This document shows, piece after piece, positions 16,674 to 26,517 of a DNA stretch of 64,000 bases. This stretch comes from Dulcicalothrix desertica PCC 7102. Its GTDB lineage: Bacteria > Cyanobacteriota > Cyanobacteriia > Cyanobacteriales > Nostocaceae. Made by a program: the position numbers and the translations under genes. Within the stretch, counting starts at the first letter, position 1; each line of letters starts with the position of its first letter. The stretch is from assembly GCF_003991905.1 (NCBI RefSeq), contig NZ_RSCL01000031.1:43486-107485 (forward strand), read 5' to 3'. The notes below the pieces were generated by a model that saw nothing but the letters and a program-made list of their open reading frames with translations, did not search any database and was not told the DNA's origin.

Positions 16674-18281
16674 ATGCAAGCTAAATCAATTGAGGATTCC
16701 GCTTACGACTTGATATTGATTGGTTCTGGTATGGGCGTCCTCACAGTTGCCAGCTTGATGGCACAACTACGGGGCAAACGAGTGTTGGTGTTAGAACGTC
16801 ATTTTAAAGCAGGTGGTTTTACCCATGATTTCAAGAGACAGCAATTTCATTGGGATGTAGGAATTCATTACATTGGGCAGATGAATGAAGGCTCGTTGAT
16901 GCGTCAACTGTTTGACTTGGTTACACAAAAGGGTGTGCAATGGAATAAGATGCCAGAGCCGTTTGAGCGGTTCGTCTACCCAGAATTGACGTTTGATTTG
17001 TATGGTGATCCAAGACGCTTTCAAGATGATTTGATACGAGTATTCCCAAAGGAAAAACGAGCGATTCAGCAATATTTCCGAGATTTGCAAAAAGCTGCTG
17101 CTGCTTTATTTCTGCACAATATACGTATAAATGGCAACTGGATATTTAAGACGATAGGACATCTAGGCAAATTATGGAGCGGTATTAAATTAGACTTGAC
17201 GACACAGGAATATTTCGATAAGCATTTCACAAATCCCCAATTAAAAGCATTGCTAGTTTCGCAATGGGGTGACTATGGTTTGCCTCCTTCTCAAAGTCCA
17301 TTCGCAGTTCATGCCACCATTGCAATGCACTATTTAAATGGAGCTTATTATCCTGTCGGAGGCGCCGGGAAAATCGGCCAGAGTGTAAAAGATATTGTAG
17401 AAAAAAACGGCGGGCAATTCTTGTTAAATCGGGAAGTTACCCAGATTTTAATTGAAAAAGGTCGAGCGGTTGGGGTGAAGGTTCGCAAGGTAAATGCCTC
17501 AAAAGTGACTAAAGAGACTTACTATGCTCCAGTGATAGTTTCTAATACAGGCGCCGCAACTACCTACCTTAAACTAATTCCAGCAAATTATCCCATTCCA
17601 TTTAGGGAGCCATTACGGCAGTTTGTTCAAAAGCATTCATCAATTACAAACGTAACGTTGTATTTAGGTTTAGCAGATGACTCAAGAAAGCTTGGTTTTC
17701 GGGGCGAAAATCACTGGATTTATGAGAATATTGACCACAATGTCACTTATAAACGGCGCCTTCATTGGATATGGGATAATCAACCTCCACAATCCTATTT
17801 ATCTTTTCCATCACTAAAAGACCCTAACGCAACAGCACACACTGCTGAAATTGTTGCCTGGGTAGATTATGACGCATTTACAAAGTGGAAAACTCAAACC
17901 TGGCTGCATCGAGACACAGATTATCAGCAATTAAAAGAACGTATTAGCCAAGCATTGATTCAGCAAATAGAAAAACACTATCCTGGCTTTGCCAATTTAG
18001 TTGCATATTACGAACTTTCAACTCCTCTAACTAATGAACATTTCACTGGACATAACAAAGGTGGAATTTATGGTTTGCCTGCCATTCCAGAACGGTTTGC
18101 ACCCCAAAATGCTGCTTGGACAAAAGCTGAAACCCCTGTTTTTGGACTTTACCTGACAGGCGCCGACTTGTATATGGGTGGTATTGTTTCTGCAATGTTG
18201 GCTGGAATTACAACTGTAAGTTGTCTCCCTGATGGCATCTCGATACCACAAGCATTTGCAACAGCAGCAAAGCAGCTTTGA
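16674..18281 (+). CDS. RetSat/CrtI-type NAD(P)/FAD-dependent oxidoreductase
   Basis: 535 residues. The N-terminal dinucleotide-binding fold is LILIGSGMGVLTVASLMAQLRGKRVLVLERH, followed by GGFTHDF and the HYIGQM motif typical of all-trans-retinol 13,14-reductase and carotenoid desaturase/isomerase relatives; the C-terminal FAD contact is VFGLYLTGADLYMGGIVSAM. It probably reduces or isomerises a polyene or other lipid. AAGGAG lies about 8 nt before the ATG. The divergent TetR gene and its operator imply induction by a ligand. Confidence 0.85.
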   Translation: MQAKSIEDSAYDLILIGSGMGVLTVASLMAQLRGKRVLVLERHFKAGGFTHDFKRQQFHWDVGIHYIGQMNEGSLMRQLFDLVTQKGVQWNKMPEPFERFVYPELTFDLYGDPRRFQDDLIRVFPKEKRAIQQYFRDLQKAAAALFLHNIRINGNWIFKTIGHLGKLWSGIKLDLTTQEYFDKHFTNPQLKALLVSQWGDYGLPPSQSPFAVHATIAMHYLNGAYYPVGGAGKIGQSVKDIVEKNGGQFLLNREVTQILIEKGRAVGVKVRKVNASKVTKETYYAPVIVSNTGAATTYLKLIPANYPIPFREPLRQFVQKHSSITNVTLYLGLADDSRKLGFRGENHWIYENIDHNVTYKRRLHWIWDNQPPQSYLSFPSLKDPNATAHTAEIVAWVDYDAFTKWKTQTWLHRDTDYQQLKERISQALIQQIEKHYPGFANLVAYYELSTPLTNEHFTGHNKGGIYGLPAIPERFAPQNAAWTKAETPVFGLYLTGADLYMGGIVSAMLAGITTVSCLPDGISIPQAFATAAKQL

Positions 18282-18311
18282 TAAGATTATGTAGCCAGAT
18301 TGTTGCAATTT

Positions 18312-18326
18312 TGAGAATGATTATAC
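18312..18326. promoter_or_regulatory. Fur/Zur-like box upstream of the AraC gene
   Basis: TGAGAATGATTATAC fits the cyanobacterial Zur/Fur core TGATAATNATTATCA at 12 of 15 positions, 67 nt before the AraC start. The corresponding position in the partial copy at 25.3 kb also holds such a box (25252-25266). Confidence 0.4.
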
Positions 18327-18392
18327 TACTATTAACAAATTCTCAGGCAACTAAAAGATTTTACGTACAACACTTTATAAGGTTGTAACTAT

Positions 18393-19262
18393 ATGTCAAT
18401 AGATAGTTTACTTTGCACTATTCCCGGAGAAAACACGCCTTTACCAGTTTTTGAGAAGATTGTGCGATTACTGAAGGGTGGTGTTTCTTATGGTTGTAGT
18501 AATCCTGCACATTTTGCGGAACACACCGACCCTCATTTTAAAATTGCGATTCCGTTTGAAGGAGCATCGATTCATACTACTTGGCAAACAGCATCAGGAC
18601 AACGTAAACAAAATCATGTTAGGCAAGGTCATGTTTCTATTCTTCCAGCAAACTTACCTCATGAGACAACTTTAGAAAATCGGTTAGAAATGATTATTGT
18701 AAATTTAGAAGCATCGTTAATTGAAGAAGTCGCTGAGGAATTAGTTGGAACTGTTGAAATTATTGAAAATTGGACTGCGCGCGATGTATTGATTCGTCAA
18801 TTAGGCTTAGAACTGCGGCAAGAATTTCAACATGGTTCACCAAGGCTCTTGTATGTAGAATCAGCCGTTAATATTTTAGCAACACATTTAGTTAGACATT
18901 ATTCAGCTAATCGCGCTGATATCAATGATTTACACCAAAGACTTTCAGCGCAGAAGCTAAAACAGGCAACTGATTATATAAGCGAACACCTGGAAGAAAA
19001 TATAACCCTTGCTGAACTAGCTTTTGTAGTACAAATGAGTCAATATCGTTTTGCGCGCGCATTCAAGCTATCTACGGGATACTCACCACATCAATATTTA
19101 ATGCAGCAACGTATCGAGCGAGCGAAACATCTTCTTAGTCAAACTAAAATACCAATTGTAGAAATTAGCTACAAGCTAGGTTTTTCCAGTCAAAGCCATT
19201 TTACTTCAGCATTTCATCGCTTAGTTGGAGTGACACCAAAAAATTATCGAAGTAAATTGTAA
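18393..19262 (+). CDS. AraC family transcriptional regulator
   Basis: 289 residues. N-terminal cupin-like sensor (HFAEHTDPHFKIAIPFEGASIHTTWQ and GHVSILPANLPHE) and C-terminal double HTH (ITLAELAFVVQMSQYRFARAFKLSTGYSPHQYLMQQRIERAKHLL, then IVEISYKLGFSSQSHFTSAFHRLVGVTPKNYR). Ligand and targets are unknown. The first 74 residues and about 110 nt of leader are duplicated at 25.2-25.6 kb. Confidence 0.9.
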   Translation: MSIDSLLCTIPGENTPLPVFEKIVRLLKGGVSYGCSNPAHFAEHTDPHFKIAIPFEGASIHTTWQTASGQRKQNHVRQGHVSILPANLPHETTLENRLEMIIVNLEASLIEEVAEELVGTVEIIENWTARDVLIRQLGLELRQEFQHGSPRLLYVESAVNILATHLVRHYSANRADINDLHQRLSAQKLKQATDYISEHLEENITLAELAFVVQMSQYRFARAFKLSTGYSPHQYLMQQRIERAKHLLSQTKIPIVEISYKLGFSSQSHFTSAFHRLVGVTPKNYRSKL

Positions 19263-19370
19263 TTTTTTTGATATGGGCAAGTTTTTGATAAAGCGGCAAG
19301 AATTTAAAAGACTGGTGAGTAATGAAACAAATATTCTGAAGTAAATCACAACATCATTCTTGCAAAAACT

Positions 19371-20066
19371 ATGGATTTCAATAAAGTTGCTTTTCTCCCA
19401 GAAGCCGAACAATACCACGAGACGGCGGCGCATCTTGTCCCAGGTTATGCATCGTTGTATGAAATTGCTGGCTGCTATCTTAGTTTAAATATACCTGATA
19501 ATGCCAATATATTAATTGTCGGCGCCGGGGGTGGGATGGAGATTAAAACTCTTGCCAAATTTTCCCCCACATGGCAGATGACAGGCGTTGACCCATCGTC
19601 AAAGATGCTTGAAGCTGCAAAATTCTGGGTAGAACACGCCAATGTCACAAATCAAGTTAAATTGATTGAAGGCTTGATATCAGATGTATCAAATGAGACT
19701 TTATTTGATGCAGTTACGTGTATTTTAGTAATGCATTTCCTTGATGAAGCAAAAAAAATACAGCTTTTACAAGATATTTATACCAAACTTAAGCCCAATG
19801 GGATTTTAGTTTTAGCAGACATGTCTATATCTAAAAACACAGAAGAATTTGACATATTTATTAATCTTTATTGTCAACATGCTAAATTTAAGGGAGAGTC
19901 TGAGGAAAAGCTTCAACAACTTCTAGATGCATTAAATACTTCGACTTTCCCAATTTCAGGAGAAAAAGAAGCCGAATTAATCACAAAAGCTGGATTTACA
20001 AAACCAATAATGTTCTTTTCTTCACTTTGGTTTAAAGCTTGGTTTGCTAGTAAAGTGGTAAGTTAA
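19371..20066 (+). CDS. Class I SAM-dependent methyltransferase
   Basis: 231 residues with motif I ILIVGAGGGMEIKTLAKFSPTWQMTGVDPSSKMLEAAK, motif II/III AVTCILVMHFLDEAKKIQLLQDIYTKLKPNGILVLADMS. It belongs to the general small-molecule methyltransferase group and starts about 110 nt after the AraC regulator in the same direction, so it may be that regulator's target. Substrate not recognisable. Confidence 0.87.
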   Translation: MDFNKVAFLPEAEQYHETAAHLVPGYASLYEIAGCYLSLNIPDNANILIVGAGGGMEIKTLAKFSPTWQMTGVDPSSKMLEAAKFWVEHANVTNQVKLIEGLISDVSNETLFDAVTCILVMHFLDEAKKIQLLQDIYTKLKPNGILVLADMSISKNTEEFDIFINLYCQHAKFKGESEEKLQQLLDALNTSTFPISGEKEAELITKAGFTKPIMFFSSLWFKAWFASKVVS

Positions 20067-20178
20067 CACAAAGGACATAGGCGCCTATAATAATTATAAG
20101 TATAAATACTGATGTCAAGGCTAATACTAACACCAACAATATAGGCGCCGCGCATCATTTATAAAATCCGCACGTCTT

Positions 20179-20204
20179 AGAGACGCGATGTTCCTCGCGT
20201 CTCT
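20179..20204. repeat. TAGAGACGCGA hairpin, copy of a dispersed family
   Basis: AGAGACGCGA and TCGCGTCTCT form a perfect 10-bp stem around TGTTCC between convergent genes; also a likely transcript end. Confidence 0.75.
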
Positions 20205-20220
20205 ACATGGATATAATTTT

Positions 20221-21105
20221 TTATAAATCATGTAAGACTGTTATAGTATCTAAAAACTTATGTAAGATCGCCGATGTTTCATGCCGGCGCCAAATCATTG
20301 CCAATTCGACTTGTGGAGTTTCTTCTGCCAAATCTTTATATATTACTCCAACTCGTTGAATATTTTGCATAGAAGAGGGAACTATCGCAACTCCTAACTC
20401 TGCTGCGACTAAGCTAACGATTGTTTGCATTTGCACTGCTTCTTGTGCTACTTGAGGACTGAAACCTGCTTTTTGGCATATGGTGATAATTTGATCATAA
20501 AAGCCCGAACCCAAATGACGTGGAGATAAAATAAATGGTTCATCTGCAAGCATTTTTAGAGATACTTTTGTTTCTTGAGCTAGGAAATGAGATTCTGGTA
20601 ACGCTACAATAAATGATTCTTTTAGTACTGATTCCATTATTAGTTCCTCATCGTTCACGGGGGGACGAACAAAACCAAGATGAATTCGTTTCTCGTGTAA
20701 AGCTTGGACTGTTTCTGCTGTTGTCATTTCATGCAGGGTGAGAAGAATGCGCGGAAATCGTTTGCGAAAAGCTTTTAAAGCGTCTGGAAGAATACTGTAA
20801 GTTGCAGAGCCTACAAAACCTAATATTAAACGACCTACTTCTCCTTCATAAGCCCGTTGAACAATTTGAACTGCTTGATCTGCTTGTGTAAGAATTTGAC
20901 GAGCTTCTTCTAAAAATAATTGCCCTACTTCTGTTAATTTAACACTGCGTTTTGTGCGATGAAAAAGCTCGACACCTAACTCATCTTCTAATTGGCGTAT
21001 CTGATAACTGAGCGGTGGTTGAGCCATTTGTAATTTTTCTGCGGCTCGACCAAAATGTAGTTCTTCTGCCACTGTTACAAAGTACCGTAAATGCCGAAGT
21101 TCCAT
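20221..21105 (-). CDS. LysR family transcriptional regulator
   Basis: 294 residues. N-terminal winged HTH MELRHLRYFVTVAEELHFGRAAEKLQMAQPPLSYQIRQLEDELGVELFHRTKR and a LysR substrate-binding domain of the BenM/CatM kind (LILGFVGSATYSILPDALKAFRKRFP). Divergent from the SDR gene at 21301, which it likely controls. Confidence 0.92.
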   Translation of the reverse strand: MELRHLRYFVTVAEELHFGRAAEKLQMAQPPLSYQIRQLEDELGVELFHRTKRSVKLTEVGQLFLEEARQILTQADQAVQIVQRAYEGEVGRLILGFVGSATYSILPDALKAFRKRFPRILLTLHEMTTAETVQALHEKRIHLGFVRPPVNDEELIMESVLKESFIVALPESHFLAQETKVSLKMLADEPFILSPRHLGSGFYDQIITICQKAGFSPQVAQEAVQMQTIVSLVAAELGVAIVPSSMQNIQRVGVIYKDLAEETPQVELAMIWRRHETSAILHKFLDTITVLHDL

Positions 21106-21300
21106 CTGATTTATTCTTATATCCTAAAATATTTCATTTTAATACTTTTTAAGTATTATTCTAAGACAAAAATTATATTGGACATATTTATCGAAAGTTT
21201 TTACTCTAGGAAATAAGGCTGCGCGTTTACCAATGTCCACACGTAAACAAATAATAATTGTAATTTTTATTACTGAAACCCTTTATATTGGAGAAAACAA

Positions 21301-22167
21301 ATGAACTCAGACAAAAATCGTATTGCTCCTAAAGTTTGGTTGATTACAGGATGTTCAACAGGGTTTGGGCAAGCTCTAGCAGAAGCTGTTTTGAAGAAGG
21401 GCGACTACCTGCTTGCTACTGCTCGCAAACCAGAGCAACTTCGCGCTTTGATTGAGCAATATCCAGAGACCGCAAAGGCTGTACGTCTAGATGTAACGTT
21501 ATCCCAAGACATACAAGCAGCGGTTGATACAGCAATCGCCACATTTGGTCGAATTGATGTGCTGGTCAACAATGCTGGTCATGGACTAATTGCCGCACTC
21601 GAAGAAGTCAGTGATGTTGATATTCACCAATATTTTGAAACCAACTTCTTTGGGGCACTCCGTCTGATGCGAACTGTCTTGCCTGTGATGCGTCAGCAAG
21701 GCAGCGGTCACATTGTAAATATGTCATCCACAGCAGGATTAGTGGGATTTGGTGGAAGCAGCCTCTACTGTGGCGCTAAATTTGCCCTGGAAGGTACGTC
21801 TGAAGCCTTGGCTAAGGAGGTTGAAGCCTTTGGAGTTAAAGTTACTTTAATTGAACCTGGGGCATTCCGCACAGATTTTAACGGACGCTCTCTAGCAGCA
21901 GCCCAACAATGCATTGATGCCTATGCGACCGTGAGCGGTGCTTCATTGCAGTGGTTCAAACAGATGGATGGTAAGCAACCCGGCAATCCACGATTAGCGG
22001 CGCAAGCCATCATTCAAGCTGTGGAAAGTCCTCATCCACCGATGCGACTGGCATTAGGCGCCGATGCCATGAGCCTAATTCAGGAAAAATTGGAATGGCT
22101 CAAAACGGATTTGGATGCTTGGCAGCAGGTTACTATAAGTACGGATTATACAGATAGTAATAACTGA
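21301..22167 (+). CDS. SDR family NAD(P)-dependent oxidoreductase
   Basis: 288 residues of the classical short-chain dehydrogenase type: cofactor motif TGCSTGFG (residues 17-24), NNAG, the catalytic Ser in IVNMSSTAG and the YCGAK active-site Tyr/Lys. TGCSTGFG and PGAFRTDF place it in the retinol-dehydrogenase-like oxidoreductase group. GGAG is about 7 nt before the ATG. The divergent LysR gene suggests inducible expression. Confidence 0.9.
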   Translation: MNSDKNRIAPKVWLITGCSTGFGQALAEAVLKKGDYLLATARKPEQLRALIEQYPETAKAVRLDVTLSQDIQAAVDTAIATFGRIDVLVNNAGHGLIAALEEVSDVDIHQYFETNFFGALRLMRTVLPVMRQQGSGHIVNMSSTAGLVGFGGSSLYCGAKFALEGTSEALAKEVEAFGVKVTLIEPGAFRTDFNGRSLAAAQQCIDAYATVSGASLQWFKQMDGKQPGNPRLAAQAIIQAVESPHPPMRLALGADAMSLIQEKLEWLKTDLDAWQQVTISTDYTDSNN

Positions 22168-22200
22168 GGTAATCGTTGGGTAGCTAAAAGCCTTACAAAG

Positions 22201-22230
22201 TCCCCCGAATTCGTGCGAGATTTAGGGGGA
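22201..22230. terminator. TCCCCC/GGGGGA hairpin after the SDR gene
   Basis: TCCCCC (22201-22206) pairs with GGGGGA (22225-22230), followed by TCTATTTTAA, shortly after the SDR stop codon. Weak intrinsic-terminator candidate. Confidence 0.4.
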
Positions 22231-22440
22231 TCTATTTTAACTTATATATCAAAACCTACGCAGTATTTACAGCTGAGGTACCTAAGCATAGCTAGGTTAA
22301 GTTCATCTGCACGAAAATTCATCAGTAATTACAGATTACGACCAGGCGTGTTGTAATTTTTTGATATTATCATATGCAGTGCTTATAATATAATATGATG
22401 AATAAGTAAGACAAAATAGTAAGACCAAGGAGGTATACCT

Positions 22441-22680
22441 TTGGCTAAGAAAGTAACAATTACACTTGATGAAGATATTTTGGCTTTTATAGATAAGCGT
22501 GCTGCTAATAATGAAGAAACTTCTAACCGTAGTAGGTATATCAACGATGTTTTGAGTCAACATCGTCGTAAAGTTTTAGAAGCAGAGATAATTGCAGCGC
22601 TTACCGAAGATGCTAATGATCCAGAGTACCAGAAAGAAATCGCACTTTGGGATTGTGTCGCCTCTGATGGAATTGAATAA
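22441..22680 (+). CDS. Ribbon-helix-helix antitoxin of a MazF pair
   Basis: 79 residues: MAKKVTITLDEDILAFIDKRAANNEETSNRSRYINDVLSQHRR is a ribbon-helix-helix DNA-binding segment, followed by an acidic toxin-binding tail. The start codon is TTG; it is supported by a strong AAGGAGG 7 nt upstream (22427-22433). ATCATAT and ATATGAT at 22369-22375 and 22393-22399 may be its operator. The TAA overlaps the toxin ATG by one base. Confidence 0.87.
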   Translation: MAKKVTITLDEDILAFIDKRAANNEETSNRSRYINDVLSQHRRKVLEAEIIAALTEDANDPEYQKEIALWDCVASDGIE

Positions 22681-23036
22681 TGCCCAAAGGTAACTTAACT
22701 TATCGACGTGGAGAAATACGTTTTTGTAAACTTGACCCAACAGTGGGTACAGAATTGCAAAAAACACGCTCTTGCCTAATTGTTCAGAACGATATAATGA
22801 ATCAGCACGGTTCATTAACAATCATAATGCCATTTAGACCAGGAAGCAAAAAGGCGCCTTACATTGTTAATGTTGTAGCATCTGCTATGAATGGTTTAGA
22901 CCAAGACCGTTACATTGATGTTGGACAAATTCGTAGTATTGATAATAGCCGAGTTCTTGGCTTAGTAGGAGTGTTGGAAGAAGAATATTGGGAATCGATT
23001 CGTACTGCATTAAATATAGTACTTGAATTTTCTTGA
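22680..23036 (+). CDS. MazF/PemK family endoribonuclease toxin
   Basis: 118 residues with the MazF fold motifs YRRGEIRFCKLDPTVGTELQKTRSCLIVQNDIMN and RYIDVGQIRSIDNSRVLG. MazF toxins cut single-stranded mRNA at short motifs and are neutralised by the preceding antitoxin. Complete and in the usual antitoxin-then-toxin order. Confidence 0.9.
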   Translation: MPKGNLTYRRGEIRFCKLDPTVGTELQKTRSCLIVQNDIMNQHGSLTIIMPFRPGSKKAPYIVNVVASAMNGLDQDRYIDVGQIRSIDNSRVLGLVGVLEEEYWESIRTALNIVLEFS

Positions 23037-23212
23037 TAGATTAATTATGCTCAACAGTAGAGAGTAATAAAAGATGTATTAAAAAACGCTAAACCATCCA
23101 ATATATAGAGGCAAGTGCGTAAAAAATATTGAGGCGGCAGCAAACAAAAACGAACTCAGTACTAATAGCTCTCGTTTGTACGCCGCATTTGAATTGTTAT
23201 GCCGCAAGCGCA

Positions 23213-23710
23213 TCAATCCTCAGCAGATTGCTTGCTGCTCCAAAAAAGTTGAAGCGCTGACTCATCAAGTATGTAAGCTGACTCACTATCACGAATCACC
23301 CGTTTACCAAGCCTAGGAAAAACGCCAACATCTAAGCGTCCTGCTTCTCCACCTATCAGGTATACAAGGTCTTCATTGAAGGGATTACGAAGGTGATGGG
23401 GTTGTTGGGGTAGCCCAAATCCCATGAAGTCTCCTGATTCAACTTCGTATTCTATATCTCCAATTTCCGCAATACCTCGACCTGACAAGATGTAAACCCA
23501 TTCCTCTTCATTTTGGTGAGCGTGATAAATGAAAGATTCCTTGCCCGGAGGCACACGAGCAATCGTTACACCAATGCGTTTAAGACCGACAGCACGCCCA
23601 AGAAACCGTAAATAAATTTCTGAATTAGGATTAAGCGGATGATGAAACTCAAACGCATCCATTGAATTAATCTCAGATGCTTTCAGCAAAGAATGTTGTT
23701 CATCAGTCAT
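23213..23710 (-). CDS. Cupin domain protein
   Basis: 165 residues with a single cupin barrel: motif 1 is PPGKESFIYHAHQNEEEWVYILSGRG (metal-binding H, H, E) and motif 2 follows around PQQPHHLRNP. It lies 69 nt downstream of a flavin monooxygenase on the same strand, so the two probably act on the same substrate, with the cupin as a dioxygenase, isomerase or binding protein. Substrate unknown. Confidence 0.85.
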   Translation of the reverse strand: MTDEQHSLLKASEINSMDAFEFHHPLNPNSEIYLRFLGRAVGLKRIGVTIARVPPGKESFIYHAHQNEEEWVYILSGRGIAEIGDIEYEVESGDFMGFGLPQQPHHLRNPFNEDLVYLIGGEAGRLDVGVFPRLGKRVIRDSESAYILDESALQLFWSSKQSAED

Positions 23711-23779
23711 TTTGATGTCCTCCTATTAAGTTGGCAAATATTCTGACCTTATTACTGTATGCTTTATTTCTCTAACGTA

Positions 23780-25081
23780 TCATATTTCTGTTTTCGTCAT
23801 GTACCTTTTATTTGACTGTTTGACTTTTGTAATCCAATTCTGATAAGTATTCAAAATTTCTGAGTAGGGGAGAGTTGTTTCTGATACAAGTTGCAATAGT
23901 GACTTCGAGAAGCGTTTAGGAAAAAGTTGATGCAAAATTTGAGCAGACCGTAGTCTAATGAAAAACTCGAAAAACAGTAGTTTATCAGACATAGGGAAAG
24001 CATTATCACTTAGCTCAACTAAAGCATGAGCATCTGGTTTACGACGTAGGGTAAATTGTGCAAGTGCTTCTGCCCAATTATCTGAATACTCATTAAGTAA
24101 AGTATTAAAAATTACTACATCTTCAAATGCCGCATTACAACCTTGACCCAAGGAAGGAGAAGTTGCATGAGCCGCATCGCCAATCAGCAGTACGCTATCA
24201 CTATAGTGATAATGACTACAGCGAATTGTTAAAATATTTGAAATTGGACGATTCAGAAACGCTTCTGCCTCTTCTAATGATAAAAGCTGACTTATTTCTG
24301 GAAAATTATATCGAAAAAATTGGACAACATCCTCTGTGGTAGAAAAATTTGCTATAGCGTTATTTTTGCGTGGAAAGTTAATAGTTCCACTGATTGTTCC
24401 ATCTCGTAGAGGTACCAGTGTTGCTGCAATACCGTTGCCTGCTCTCCAAGTATGGATGTAACCTGGTTGTAAAGATGGTGGTTCGTCAGTCGTCAAAAAA
24501 ATTGATTTATAAGCATAGGGAATATATTTTTGCTCAAACTCAAATAGGTCTTGTGAAAGAAACTTCTCTCTAACCCGTGATTTTGATCCATCGGCGCCAA
24601 TCAACAAGTTATAATTAGCACAAACTTCTGCTGTAGATGCCACATTTTCAAATGTTACAATATTAGCCTCAAAATCCAGAAGCTTGCATCGATGGTCAAA
24701 ATGAATATTGAGACGACTACTATCATATTTTTTAGTCAGTGTTTCAAGCAAAGTAATTACTAAATGAGTGCGGTCAAGAATGTAAATTGGTTTTTCCCTT
24801 GGTAGAACGCGCGTTTTAGCGTCTTTCAGATGAATCATCGAACCAACACTTTCTACACTCGTTGCCTTAAGTGCTTCAAAAACACCTTCAATATTGCTTA
24901 AAGCTTCGATTCCTCGTTGGTTAATTACGACGGGATAGCTTCTGGATTTTGAGAATGAAACCGTTCGCGGGTCACTACGACGTTCATAAATATCAATTTG
25001 ATATGAATCACGACCTAACAAATAATGAGCCAAAAGTAGTCCAACTGGACCTGCACCTACAATTACAACTTTCTTGTTCAT
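23780..25081 (-). CDS. FAD-dependent monooxygenase (kynurenine 3-monooxygenase-like)
   Basis: 433 residues. FAD-binding GxGxxG at VVIVGAGPVGLLLAHYLLG, the NAD(P)H/FAD motif LLIGADGSKSRVREK and the GDAAHATSPSLGQGCNAAFED motif are all present, and the overall shape fits class A flavoprotein hydroxylases of aromatic rings such as kynurenine 3-monooxygenase. It heads a two-gene unit with the cupin gene and is divergent from a broken copy of an AraC regulator. Confidence 0.87.
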   Translation of the reverse strand: MNKKVVIVGAGPVGLLLAHYLLGRDSYQIDIYERRSDPRTVSFSKSRSYPVVINQRGIEALSNIEGVFEALKATSVESVGSMIHLKDAKTRVLPREKPIYILDRTHLVITLLETLTKKYDSSRLNIHFDHRCKLLDFEANIVTFENVASTAEVCANYNLLIGADGSKSRVREKFLSQDLFEFEQKYIPYAYKSIFLTTDEPPSLQPGYIHTWRAGNGIAATLVPLRDGTISGTINFPRKNNAIANFSTTEDVVQFFRYNFPEISQLLSLEEAEAFLNRPISNILTIRCSHYHYSDSVLLIGDAAHATSPSLGQGCNAAFEDVVIFNTLLNEYSDNWAEALAQFTLRRKPDAHALVELSDNAFPMSDKLLFFEFFIRLRSAQILHQLFPKRFSKSLLQLVSETTLPYSEILNTYQNWITKVKQSNKRYMTKTEI

Positions 25082-25251
25082 AACTAATTATCGTTTTGTT
25101 ATAGTTTTGCAATATTTATCAGTACAACATTTGTACGTAGATGAATAAATTTTACTCCTCAGTACTTAGTCCTCCTATCAAGACGTTAGGTCTATTTATT
25201 TAATGGGTAGAGGTTTAATGAAATTATGCATTTGTCAGGTTGTTGCCATTT

Positions 25252-25266
25252 TGATAATGATAATAT
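25252..25266. promoter_or_regulatory. Fur/Zur-like box upstream of the AraC fragment
   Basis: TGATAATGATAATAT lies 65 nt before the truncated AraC copy and fits TGATAATNATTATCA at 12 of 15 positions; it corresponds to the box at 18312 in the intact copy. Confidence 0.4.
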
Positions 25267-25330
25267 ATTACTACTGACGCTTAGGTAACTAAAAGATTTT
25301 ACATCCAACACTGTATGAGGTTGTAAGCAC

Positions 25331-25600
25331 ATGTCAATCGATAGCCTACTTTGCACTATTCCCGGAGAAAATACACCTTTGCCAGTTTTTGAAAAGATTG
25401 TGCGATTACCTTCAGGTGGTGTTTCTTACGCTTGCAGCAATCCTGGGCATTTTGCAGAACACACCGACCCTCATTTTAAAATTGCTATTCCGTTTGAAGG
25501 AGCATCGATTCATACTACTTGGCAAACAGCATCGGGACAACGTAAACAAGATCAAAACAAAGTGTGTATTCCAGAGTCAAGGATAAATTTAAAAGTTTAG
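25331..25600 (+). pseudogene. Truncated partial copy of the AraC regulator at 18.4 kb
   Basis: 89 residues; the first 72 or so are nearly identical to the intact AraC protein (MSIDSLLCTIPGENTPLPVFEKIVR...), including the leader region and its ribosome binding area, then the reading leaves the family at GQRKQ and ends after about 16 unrelated residues. Both HTH motifs are absent, so it cannot bind DNA as AraC does. It sits divergently to the flavin monooxygenase gene. Confidence 0.88.
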
Positions 25601-25716
25601 TAGGAACACTGAAGAGCAATCATTAATTTAATGGATGCTTTTGGACAAATCTACTTAGTCGCATCAATCACGAAAACGGTAACTGCCAACAAATAAAATT
25701 TGCTTAGTTCAAAAGA

Positions 25717-26409
25717 TTAAATTCTGTTTGTAGTCGCAAAAAGCTTTCCAACCATTTCCGCGCGCGATGCAACGTCAAGTTTACGAAACATTCTTTTTAA
25801 AGCTTGCTTGACGGAATTTTCTTGAATCCATAGCTTGGCGCCAATTTCTGCATTAGTTAATCCTTGTGATACTAATTCTGCAATTTGAACTTCGCGCGCT
25901 GTTAGTTTGTTTATTGCTATATAATTTGATGGATTATAATTTTTTGTTTCTAATTGTTTTGTTGTAAGCCAGGTTGACAAATGTAAACTCATAGCTGTCA
26001 AATCAGCAATATTTCTAGAATCAAAAGGAGAGTCTTCGCGATTACGTGTAAAACCAACACCTCCAATTAAATGACCATTGCTAATAATTGGCCCTGCCAT
26101 AACATGCCCGTGGTCGCCGCGCGGGCATATATTATTCCATGCTCCAGGTGGTAACAACAATTCTTCGTGAACTGGTGCGTGATTCTCAACCAAGTAGCGT
26201 AAAACAGGGTTATGTTCTACAGATAAAGCTAATTTGATAATCTTAGGAGTATTCTTATTAATTAAAGGCATTTCGCTCAAGAAAAATAAACTTGAACGTT
26301 TTGCTGCAAAATATTGACCTGCTCTTATTTTGACGTACTGCTTTAACTCATACTCGTCGCTGGCATTTTGAATCTCAGCTAGTAAAGACTGCAACGTATT
26401 AGGTGCCAT
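25717..26409 (-). CDS. LuxR-type regulator with N-terminal GAF-like domain
   Basis: 230 residues: an N-terminal GAF-like sensor (about 1-155) and a C-terminal LuxR HTH, LTAREVQIAELVSQGLTNAEIGAKLWIQENSVKQALKRMFRKLDVASRAEMV. The recognition helix reads NSVKQALKRMF where T-V-K-x-H is common. It is divergent from the DUF6220 and rhodanese genes, 108 nt away, and probably controls them. Confidence 0.88.
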   Translation of the reverse strand: MAPNTLQSLLAEIQNASDEYELKQYVKIRAGQYFAAKRSSLFFLSEMPLINKNTPKIIKLALSVEHNPVLRYLVENHAPVHEELLLPPGAWNNICPRGDHGHVMAGPIISNGHLIGGVGFTRNREDSPFDSRNIADLTAMSLHLSTWLTTKQLETKNYNPSNYIAINKLTAREVQIAELVSQGLTNAEIGAKLWIQENSVKQALKRMFRKLDVASRAEMVGKLFATTNRI

Positions 26410-26517
26410 AGGTCAAACTTTGTACACTTTCGAGGACTAGGCAAGGTTTATTAGTCAACACTATATTAGCTTTAACTCACCAATCTTACAACTTTCCATC
26501 TCAGCACAACTTTAGAT

